Origin: Anaerolineales bacterium
GTDB lineage: Bacteria; Chloroflexota; Anaerolineae; Anaerolineales; Villigracilaceae
Reading direction: 5' to 3'
Assembly (NCBI GenBank): GCA_015489255.1
Contig: WGAD01000064.1
Coordinates: 1-5,498 of the forward strand
DNA: 5,498 bases
A program made the position numbers and the translations under genes. Below, one piece after another: positions 1 through 4,999 of the stretch. The stretch's first letter is position 1; the number at the start of each line of letters is the position of its first letter. Below the pieces are notes generated by a model. That model made no database searches. It had not been told where the DNA came from and worked only from the letters and a program-made list of their open reading frames with translations.

Positions 1-2
1 TC

Positions 3-809
3 TTCCCCGCCGAGGTTTATTTCGTCTCCCTGCGCGAATTTCCCGATCGCAAATGGGGCACGCCGCAACCGATCATCGTCCGCAACCCGGGCATGGGGCT
101 GGGCGTCGCCTTGTTGCAAGGGTTCGGCACATACTCCTTCCAAATCACCGACCCGCAGCAATTCGTCACCCAGATCGTCGGCGCACAGAGTTCCTACCGC
201 CTGCAAGATATCGAAAACCGCCTGCGCACCATGCTGCTTTCCAAGCTCCAAGACCTGCTGGCAGAAACAGCCCTCAAGCGTAGCGTGGTCGAGCTCATCA
301 GCCTGACCGACGAGCTCAGCGCCGGGGTGCGCGCCAAAGCCCAAGACGACTTCGCCGCCCTCGGTCTGATGCTGAAGAGCTTCTACATCGGCAACCTGAA
401 GCCCTCCAGCAAATCGGCGCAAGAACTGCGCGATATGGGGATGCTCGACATGGCGACCTACACCCAGTTGCAGGCCGCCGACGCCATGCGCGATGCCGCC
501 CAAAACGAAGGCGGCGGCGCCGGGTTGACCGCCGGCATTGGCGCCGGCATGGGCATTGGCAACCTGATGCAGCAGGCCACCGCGGGCGCCATTCAATCGC
601 CTGCTCAGGGCCAACAGCAACAACAGGCCGCCGCTGGCGGCAGCGGCGCCATGCCCGCCGTGATGACCCCGGGCGAAGCCGCCCAGATCCTGCGCGTTTC
701 GGAAGAGGACGTCATCGCTGCCATTCAGGCTGGCGATCTGAAAGCCAAGAAGCTGGGCAACGCTTATCGCATTAGCCGCAAGGCCCTGGAAGACTTCCTC
801 AACGGATAG
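3..809 (+). CDS. SPFH-domain (virion core / YdjI-like) protein with C-terminal helix-turn-helix, 5'-partial
   Basis: The reading frame is open from the left edge, so the N-terminus is missing; 268 residues are visible. Residues 1-145 match the SPFH 'virion core' family: AEVYFVSLREF, then KWGTPQP, then FGTYSFQITDPQQFV, and later the stretch around DMATYTQLQAADAMRDAA. A Gly-rich stretch (about 170-190) and a short Gln run (204-208, in an Ala/Gly/Gln linker) follow. The last 48 residues (encoded from 663) look like an excisionase-type HTH: MTPGEAAQILRVSEEDV, a turn, then AYRISRKALEDFLNG. SPFH proteins generally form oligomeric membrane-associated scaffolds; relatives of this subfamily often end in a zinc ribbon, so a DNA-binding-type tail is notable. 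No transmembrane helix is seen in the visible part. The gene ends at a TAG 28 bp before a terminator. The family call is firm; the HTH's role (DNA binding or protein contact) is inference. The true start lies outside the window. Confidence 0.88.
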   Translation, partial: FPAEVYFVSLREFPDRKWGTPQPIIVRNPGMGLGVALLQGFGTYSFQITDPQQFVTQIVGAQSSYRLQDIENRLRTMLLSKLQDLLAETALKRSVVELISLTDELSAGVRAKAQDDFAALGLMLKSFYIGNLKPSSKSAQELRDMGMLDMATYTQLQAADAMRDAAQNEGGGAGLTAGIGAGMGIGNLMQQATAGAIQSPAQGQQQQQAAAGGSGAMPAVMTPGEAAQILRVSEEDVIAAIQAGDLKAKKLGNAYRISRKALEDFLNG

Positions 810-837
810 AGCGGCGGCAACCCCGCAGCACGAACGC

Positions 838-874
838 AAAAAAAAAGCCCCGGCCTCCCGCGCTCGGGGCTTTT
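838..874. terminator. Bidirectional intrinsic terminator between convergent genes
   Basis: AAAAGCCCCG (843-852) pairs perfectly with CGGGGCTTTT (865-874) around a 12-nt loop. Read on the minus strand, the stem is followed by a nine-T tract (complement of the A run 838-846), a strong intrinsic terminator for the lipoprotein operon. Read on the plus strand, only four T's follow, so termination of the SPFH gene should be weaker. The hairpin begins 1 nt from the stop codon of the minus-strand gene and 28 bp or more after the plus-strand stop, so it serves both. Confidence 0.88.
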
Positions 875-875
875 G

Positions 876-1895
876 CTATGGCCCCCAGCGGGGCTGCCAG
901 TCGCAGTAGTCGTTGTTCGTCAGGCGGCGCAGATCGCTGCCATCCACGCGCAAGATGTAGATCTCGCAGCCGTGATCGTCGCCATAACGGTCGTAATAGG
1001 CGGTAAAGGCCAGCCATTGGCCATCTGGCGAAAAAGACGGCCCCTGAGCGTTGCCGCCAGCGGGCGAAACCTGGCGCCAATCGCTGCCGTCTTCTCGCAG
1101 CAGGTATACGTTGCGCTGCCAGGGGAGGCCGGCGTAGGTCGTCAGCCAGCCCGACCCCGCCCAGTCGGAGCGTCCACGCAGGTCAGATGCTGCCGTCACC
1201 TGGCGCCAGGAACCGTCCGCCAGATTCAGGGCATACAATTGCACACCGCCGTTGACGTCGGAAGCCAGGAGCAAACGCTCCCCATCGGGCGACCAGGTCG
1301 GATCCCAGGCGTTGGCGCGGGGAGGGCCAAACACCTGACGCAGCTGGCCGCCGTCGCGGGCCATCAGCCAGACGCCGTGCGTGTTCGTCGCCGGGTCGCC
1401 GCGCGTGAAGGCGATCCAGCGTCCATCCGGCGAGATTTCGGGCGCCACCAGCACCCCCAGCCCGCTCGTCAGGCGGCGGGTCTGGTTGGTTTCCAGATCG
1501 TATTCAAAAATATCATACTGGTTGGGGGCCGTATACGCCGAATAGACCAGACTGCGGCCATCCGGCGCCAGTGAGGGGTAGAAATGCCGCCGGTTGTCGT
1601 CCGTCGTCAGGCGGCGGTAACCGCTGCCATCTGCATTGATCAGGCAAATCTGGTCGCTGGCCTGCGTTTTGAAGACCTGGCAGGTGAAAACGATCTTCCC
1701 TTGCGGTTCGGCCTCCGTTGGTGAGGGCGTCGGGGTGAAGGTCGGCGTTGGGGTGTGCCAGGCGGTCGCCTGCGGCGCCGCGCGCGCCGTTTCCGTCGCC
1801 AGCAAGAAGGGGTCGGCGGGCGGACGCGGGCTGCCTCCGCCGCATCCCGTCAGCCATCCCGCCGCCAGCAGCCCGATCAGCCACAGCTGCCGCAT
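876..1895 (-). CDS. Lipoprotein with six-bladed PD40/TolB-like beta-propeller
   Basis: 339 residues. The N-terminus MRQLWLIGLLAAGWLTGC is a type II signal peptide with lipobox LTGC, predicting lipidation at Cys18 and display on the outer face of the membrane. Residues 48-61 are a Thr/Pro spacer (TPTPTFTPTPSPTE) typical of Chloroflexota lipoproteins. From about 67 the protein is built of WD40-like repeats with (S/A)PDG turns at 110, 155, 202 and 289 and DG-x-RRLT or DG-x-RQV blade ends. I count six blades, blade 5 (about 238-281) lacking the SPDG turn. The final DYCDWQPRWGP looks like the strand that closes the ring with blade 1. Four cysteines besides the lipobox (72, 84, 310, 331) lie in the first and last blades only. 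The ATG overlaps the upstream HD-GYP gene by 19 bp, with a GGTGA (1902-1906) 6 nt before it. Such propellers usually bind proteins, peptides or glycans; the ligand here is unknown and no catalytic motif is seen. Confidence 0.9.
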   Translation of the reverse strand: MRQLWLIGLLAAGWLTGCGGGSPRPPADPFLLATETARAAPQATAWHTPTPTFTPTPSPTEAEPQGKIVFTCQVFKTQASDQICLINADGSGYRRLTTDDNRRHFYPSLAPDGRSLVYSAYTAPNQYDIFEYDLETNQTRRLTSGLGVLVAPEISPDGRWIAFTRGDPATNTHGVWLMARDGGQLRQVFGPPRANAWDPTWSPDGERLLLASDVNGGVQLYALNLADGSWRQVTAASDLRGRSDWAGSGWLTTYAGLPWQRNVYLLREDGSDWRQVSPAGGNAQGPSFSPDGQWLAFTAYYDRYGDDHGCEIYILRVDGSDLRRLTNNDYCDWQPRWGP

Positions 1896-3274
1896 ACGTT
1901 TTCACCACGCATTCGATCGGCCTCGATCATCTCCAAAAAAATCGCCAGCAAATGCGGGTCGAATATCTTGCCCGCTTGCTCCCGCAAATAGGCTATCACC
2001 TCCTCGGCCTCCTGGCGCTCCCGGTAGACCCGATCGTGGCAGAGTGAATCCCAAACGTCCACGATGGTGAACAAGCGCGCCATCAAGGGGATATCCTCGC
2101 CTTTCAATCCGCGCGGATAGCCGCTGCCATCCCAGTGTTCGTGGTGACAATAGGGCACGGAGAGCGCCGGTTTCAAATAGGCGATGTTAGACAACATGCG
2201 GTACGCATATTCCGGGTGTTTGCGCATGATCGCCCATTCTTCCTCGGTCAGGGGGCCGGGCTTGCGTAAAATCGCATCTGGGATCGCCATTTTGCCGATG
2301 TCGTGCAAAAGCACACCACGCCGCAGGTGCTTAAGCTCCTGCTCGGTCAATCCCAGGCGGCGGCCAAAACGCAGCGCCAGCTGGGTTACGCGGCGTGTAT
2401 GGCCTTCCGTTTCTTGGTCACGCAGTTCCAGCGCCAGCGACCAGCCCTCAATGGTGGCATCGTAAGCCGATTCCAGTTCCTGGTGCGCCTGTTCTAGCGC
2501 GCGGGCAGCCCGAATGCGGTCGCTGATGTCGCGGGTCAGGGTGAGGACGCATTCTTCCCCGTCCAGCACCAGTGTGCGGGCCGAAACCAGCCCGGTGATC
2601 TGTTCACCCTGGCGCGACACAAAATGGCCCTCCATGTTGATGACCTCGCCCTGGGCGCGCAAAACGGCCACAAAACGCCGCAGTTCGTCCACATCCCGCC
2701 AGATGCCCACCTCGCGCACCGGACGCCCTAGCACTTCTGCGGCCCGGAAACCGCTCATCTGCTCAAAACCACGGTTTACTTCCAGATACACGCCATCCGA
2801 AAGGCGGTTGATGGCGATGGCGTCCGGCGAGAGATGAAAAGCCTTGGCAAACTTTTCCTCGGAAATACGCAACGCCTCAGCAGCCTGGCGCTGGGCGTCG
2901 CGCAAGCGTTTTTCGTGCAAGGCGCGCTCCACCGCCTGCCCCAACCGGCTGAGGCGGTCTTTGATCAGGTAATCTGCCGCGCCTTGCTTCATGCAAGCCA
3001 CGGCTACCTCTTCGCTAATGGTGCCCGTCACCACGATGAAGGGAATGTCCAGCCCTCGTTCTTTGAGCAGCTGCAAAGCCCGCATGGCGTTGAACTGCGG
3101 CAGGCTGTAATCTGCCAAGATGATATCGGGCATGGTTTCCAGGGCTTGCAGGTAATCGGCCTCGTTATCCACCCGTTCCACGCGCAGATCGTATTTTTCC
3201 CGGCTCAATTCATATAATAGCAATTCTGCATCGACCGGATTGTCTTCCAGCAAGAGGACCCGCAAGGCAGTCAT
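1877..3274 (-). CDS. Response regulator REC-PAS-HD-GYP, probable c-di-GMP phosphodiesterase
   Basis: 465 residues, cytoplasmic, no membrane segment. Residues 4-120 are a receiver domain: acidic pair E10/D11, phospho-acceptor D55 (IILADYSLP), T83 and K105 (DYLIKD). Residues 137-252 are a PAS domain ending in LTRDISDR. A short helix (255-275) leads into an HD-GYP domain (about 275-455). All expected motifs are present: E288 and H292 (ETEGHTRRV), HD at 324-325 (LLHDIGK), K328, H353, H377/H378, GYP at 385-387 (HHEHWDGSGYP) and D406 (VDVWDSL). This complete metal-ligand set fits an active enzyme hydrolysing c-di-GMP; the retained glutamate matches the trinuclear-iron type as I recall it. Phosphorylation of D55 presumably controls activity, with PAS as a second input of unknown ligand. 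The start is supported by TGAGG (GAGG 7 nt upstream of the ATG), which overlaps the stop of the preceding receiver gene. It is the middle gene of the minus-strand operon. The cognate kinase is not in the window. Confidence 0.95.
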   Translation of the reverse strand: MTALRVLLLEDNPVDAELLLYELSREKYDLRVERVDNEADYLQALETMPDIILADYSLPQFNAMRALQLLKERGLDIPFIVVTGTISEEVAVACMKQGAADYLIKDRLSRLGQAVERALHEKRLRDAQRQAAEALRISEEKFAKAFHLSPDAIAINRLSDGVYLEVNRGFEQMSGFRAAEVLGRPVREVGIWRDVDELRRFVAVLRAQGEVINMEGHFVSRQGEQITGLVSARTLVLDGEECVLTLTRDISDRIRAARALEQAHQELESAYDATIEGWSLALELRDQETEGHTRRVTQLALRFGRRLGLTEQELKHLRRGVLLHDIGKMAIPDAILRKPGPLTEEEWAIMRKHPEYAYRMLSNIAYLKPALSVPYCHHEHWDGSGYPRGLKGEDIPLMARLFTIVDVWDSLCHDRVYRERQEAEEVIAYLREQAGKIFDPHLLAIFLEMIEADRMRGENVCGSCG

Positions 3275-3283
3275 CGCAACGCC

Positions 3284-3721
3284 TCAGGCCATCAAAGGGG
3301 CGGAAAAACGATTGATCAGCAGCCAGTAGAAAGCGGTGTTGCGAATGGTCGAAACGAACTCATCGAAATCAATGGGTTTGACCACATAACTATTTGCGCC
3401 CCGCTGATAACTTTCCACAATATCCCTTTCCGCTGCCGAGGAGGTCAACATCACCACCGGCAGGCGAGCCGTGCGCGGGTCTTGCCGCAAGGTGTTGAGC
3501 ACCTCCAGCCCGTTGATCCGCGGCAGTTTAATGTCTAAAAAAACAACGCGCGGCAAAGGGCGGGCCGGGTCGGACAGGTAGAGCAGCGCTTCCTGGCCGT
3601 CCACCAAGTGCACCACCGAACGAGCCAGGTTAAATTTTTTCAGGGCGTAGAAGATCAACTCGGCATCATCCGGGTTGTCTTCCACCAGCAAAATTTCAGG
3701 CGCCTGGAAGGATGTATCCAC
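3284..3721 (-). CDS. Stand-alone CheY/Rcp1-type receiver protein
   Basis: 145 residues, one receiver domain with no output domain. Visible signature residues are the acidic pocket E14/D15 (LLVEDNPDD), phospho-acceptor D63 (VVFLDIKLPRINGLEVL), T93 (VVMLTSS) and K115 (SYVVKPIDFDEF). The DNPDDAELI opening and the C-terminal FYWLLIN extension match the Rcp1-like receivers that in cyanobacteria and other bacteria serve phytochrome-type or multi-PAS kinases. It probably acts as a phosphate shuttle or protein-interaction switch. The start is GTG, not ATG: no in-frame ATG lies nearby, and a GGAGG (minus strand, 3727-3731) sits 5 nt upstream. It is first in the operon, 9 bp ahead of the HD-GYP protein, which suggests the two receivers share a kinase or act in relay. 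No kinase gene is present here. Confidence 0.94.
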   Translation of the reverse strand: MDTSFQAPEILLVEDNPDDAELIFYALKKFNLARSVVHLVDGQEALLYLSDPARPLPRVVFLDIKLPRINGLEVLNTLRQDPRTARLPVVMLTSSAAERDIVESYQRGANSYVVKPIDFDEFVSTIRNTAFYWLLINRFSAPLMA

Positions 3722-3726
3722 AAGAG

Positions 3727-3731
3727 CCTCC
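3727..3731 (-). promoter_or_regulatory. Shine-Dalgarno deciding the GTG start of the receiver gene
   Basis: On the minus strand this reads GGAGG, followed by CTCTT and then GTG. The ideal 5-nt spacing is the main reason for placing the start at the GTG at 3721. Confidence 0.85.
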
Positions 3732-3736
3732 GCAGT

Positions 3737-3764
3737 TTGTCGAACGCAACTCTTGTATTATACT
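3737..3764 (+). promoter_or_regulatory. Putative promoter of the zinc-ribbon / Nudix operon
   Basis: TTGTCG (3737-3742, 4 of 6 to consensus) and TATACT (3759-3764, 5 of 6) are separated by 16 bp. An alternative -10, TATTAT, lies at 3756-3761. Transcription would begin near 3771, leaving a leader of about 30 nt that carries the ribosome binding site. The -10 overlaps the opposite-strand TATAAT, so the two divergent promoters share the same melted region. Confidence 0.5.
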
Positions 3765-3788
3765 TGTTTCCGTCCCATCCATTGCCAA
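3757..3788 (-). promoter_or_regulatory. Putative promoter of the receiver / HD-GYP / lipoprotein operon
   Basis: On the minus strand a perfect TATAAT (complement of 3757-3762) lies about 36 bp before the GTG start. The best -35 candidate is TTGGCA (complement of 3783-3788), 5 of 6 to consensus, but the 20-bp spacer is longer than the usual 17. The spacer may mean that the promoter relies on an activator or on the strong -10. The predicted transcript starts near 3750 with a leader of about 28 nt. Confidence 0.55.
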
Positions 3789-3791
3789 CCT

Positions 3792-3796
3792 GGAGG
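3792..3796 (+). promoter_or_regulatory. Shine-Dalgarno deciding the start at 3802
   Basis: GGAGG followed by TTTTC and ATG at 3802. It selects this ATG over an upstream in-frame ATG at 3712, which would lie inside the divergent receiver gene and upstream of the promoter. Confidence 0.85.
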
Positions 3797-3801
3797 TTTT
3801 C

Positions 3802-4350
3802 ATGCGCCGACCTTTCCGCCGCCGCCCGCTTCGTCGTTCTCCCGCCAGAGGCCCGGGAGCCGTTCCCCCGCTCTTGCGCCAGGCCAACGCTCTCGCCCGC
3901 CAGGGACGGCACGCCGAAGCGCTCATCTTGCTGGAACGGCTACTGGCGCGGCCAGGCGCCGCCGCTCATCCACGCACGCCGGCGCTTAAGTTGCAAGCCG
4001 GGCGGGCGGCCATCCTCGCTGGACAAACGGAAACCGGCCTGGGATACCTGCGCGCCGGCCTGCAAGAGATGGCAGCCCGCGGCCAATGGGCCGCCCTGGA
4101 GCGCCACATCCCCCGGGTAACAGAAGGCCTGGAACAAGCAGGCATGGCCGCTGCAGCGGCAGAAATGGAAGCCTGGGCGCGCGCGCTCTTCCCGGCGGAG
4201 GTTTCAGCCGTCAGCCATCCCACGCCCGCCGGTCAGTTGCCCACTCATTGCGTCGGGTGCGGCGCCCCGGTCAACCCGCGCGAAACGGAATGGCTGGACG
4301 CGCGCACCGCCGAATGCCCCTATTGCGGCACGCCGCTGCACGCCGAATAA
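3802..4350 (+). CDS. Uncharacterised TPR-like helical protein with C-terminal zinc ribbon
   Basis: 182 residues, family not recognised. Three parts can be seen. Residues 1-17 are very Arg-rich (RRPFRRRPLRRSPAR), so the N-terminus is strongly basic and could touch nucleic acid or acidic lipid. Residues 22-130 are Ala/Leu-rich helices with TPR-like spacing (for example LLRQANALARQGRHAEALI, then KLQAGRAAILAGQTETGLGYL), suggesting two or three helical-hairpin repeats. Residues 149-177 form a zinc ribbon with two CxxC knuckles: C150/C153 (HCVGCGAPV) and C172/C175 (ECPYCGTPL). No membrane segment or signal peptide is evident. Such TPR plus zinc-ribbon proteins usually act as adaptors in protein assembly, but the partner is unknown. 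Its TAA stop overlaps the ATG of the Nudix gene (TAATG), so the two are made together from one message. Confidence 0.8.
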   Translation: MRRPFRRRPLRRSPARGPGAVPPLLRQANALARQGRHAEALILLERLLARPGAAAHPRTPALKLQAGRAAILAGQTETGLGYLRAGLQEMAARGQWAALERHIPRVTEGLEQAGMAAAAAEMEAWARALFPAEVSAVSHPTPAGQLPTHCVGCGAPVNPRETEWLDARTAECPYCGTPLHAE

Positions 4351-4934
4351 TGCAGTGCCTTCCGGATCCGGAATCTCTGCAACAACGCCTGGCCCGCGCC
4401 TGGACGGGACAACCAGCTTTTACCGATATTCACCCTTCGCCCGGCGAGGTCACCTGCGCGGCAGTGCTGGTGCCCCTTTTTTGCCTGGCAGGAGAATGGC
4501 GACTGCTCTTTACCCGCCGTTCCAGCTACCTGAGCCAGCACCGGGGACAGGTCGCCTTCCCTGGCGGCGCCTGTGAACCAGGCGATCGCTCGCTGGAAGA
4601 AACCGCACTGCGCGAAGCCGCCGAGGAGATCGGCATCCGCCCGGCCGATGTTCGCCTGCTGGGGCGGCTGGACCCCAGCATCACCATCTCCCGTTATCAC
4701 GTTACTCCGATCGTCGGGTGGCTGCCCTGGCCTTACACTTTTTGTATGCACACAGCGGAAGTCGCCCGCATTTTCAGCATCCCCCTGGCCTGGTTGGCCG
4801 ATCCGGTCAACCGGATGGAATTTCGTCACCTGGCCGATGACCGCCTGGTCATCGCTTACCGGCCTTACGAGGGGGAACTTGTGTGGGGCATTACCGCCCG
4901 CATCGCCCACCAGTTGACTGCCGTGCTGTCATAG
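4350..4934 (+). CDS. Nudix hydrolase, CoA pyrophosphatase (NudL-like)
   Basis: 194 residues. The family hydrolyses coenzyme A and its derivatives to 3',5'-ADP and 4'-phosphopantetheine in a metal-dependent reaction, thought to control CoA pools or remove oxidised CoA. Two diagnostic elements are adjacent. One is the CoA-specific motif (about 53-73; LLFTRRS, then QHRGQVAFPGG). The other is the Nudix box (73-96) ending in LREAAEEIGI, with catalytic-type R88, E89, E92 and E93. The box is one residue longer than the textbook form and has Asp79 near its usual glutamate, both normal for NudL/NUDT7 relatives. The length is also typical. The start is the ATG in TAATG, overlapping the upstream stop by one base; no clear Shine-Dalgarno precedes it, which points to reinitiation after the zinc-ribbon gene. 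The frame is open well upstream, but that part only shadows the preceding gene. A terminator follows 15 bp after the stop. The substrate is predicted, not shown. Confidence 0.9.
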   Translation: MQCLPDPESLQQRLARAWTGQPAFTDIHPSPGEVTCAAVLVPLFCLAGEWRLLFTRRSSYLSQHRGQVAFPGGACEPGDRSLEETALREAAEEIGIRPADVRLLGRLDPSITISRYHVTPIVGWLPWPYTFCMHTAEVARIFSIPLAWLADPVNRMEFRHLADDRLVIAYRPYEGELVWGITARIAHQLTAVLS

Positions 4935-4948
4935 CCCCCGGCAAAGCA

Positions 4949-4982
4949 AAACGGCGGACGCTGACTGTGGCGTCCGCCGTTT
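4949..4982. terminator. Bidirectional intrinsic terminator between Nudix and L25 genes
   Basis: AAACGGCGGACGC (4949-4961) pairs over 13 bp without mismatch with GCGTCCGCCGTTT (4970-4982), around the 8-nt loop TGACTGTG. TTTGTCTGTCT follows on the plus strand and TTTTGCTTTGCC on the minus strand, so the hairpin can end both convergent transcripts. It lies 14 bp after the Nudix stop and 17 bp after the L25 stop as read on the minus strand. Confidence 0.9.
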
Positions 4983-4999
4983 GTCTGTCTGCCAAGCAG

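Noticed and set aside
612..626. Gln-codon run as a tandem repeat or phase-variable tract
   Set aside because: The five Gln codons mix CAA and CAG, so there is no perfect DNA repeat that could slip readily.
663..809. Excisionase-like HTH as evidence of a prophage or integrative element
   Set aside because: The HTH is fused in frame to an SPFH protein, and no integrase, attachment site or other phage gene is nearby. The fold name alone does not imply mobility.
873..1574. A 233-residue plus-strand open frame opposite the lipoprotein gene
   Set aside because: It is antisense to a well-supported propeller gene, its composition (many Arg, Ala, Val, Gln) shows no family motif, and it begins inside the terminator region without a ribosome-binding site. 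It is a by-product of high GC.
3712..3801. Upstream ATG at 3712 for the zinc-ribbon gene, adding 30 residues
   Set aside because: It lies inside the divergent receiver gene and upstream of the predicted promoter. A perfect GGAGG with 5-nt spacing precedes the ATG at 3802.
4086..4349. Upstream extension of the Nudix gene, adding 88 residues
   Set aside because: The extension only reads the zinc-ribbon gene in another frame, is Arg/Gly/Pro-rich without motifs, and would exceed the normal NudL length. The TAATG start gives a typical protein.
4320..4910. A 196-residue minus-strand open frame opposite the Nudix gene
   Set aside because: It is antisense to clear NudL motifs and has no recognisable domain. 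It would also start within the Nudix coding region.
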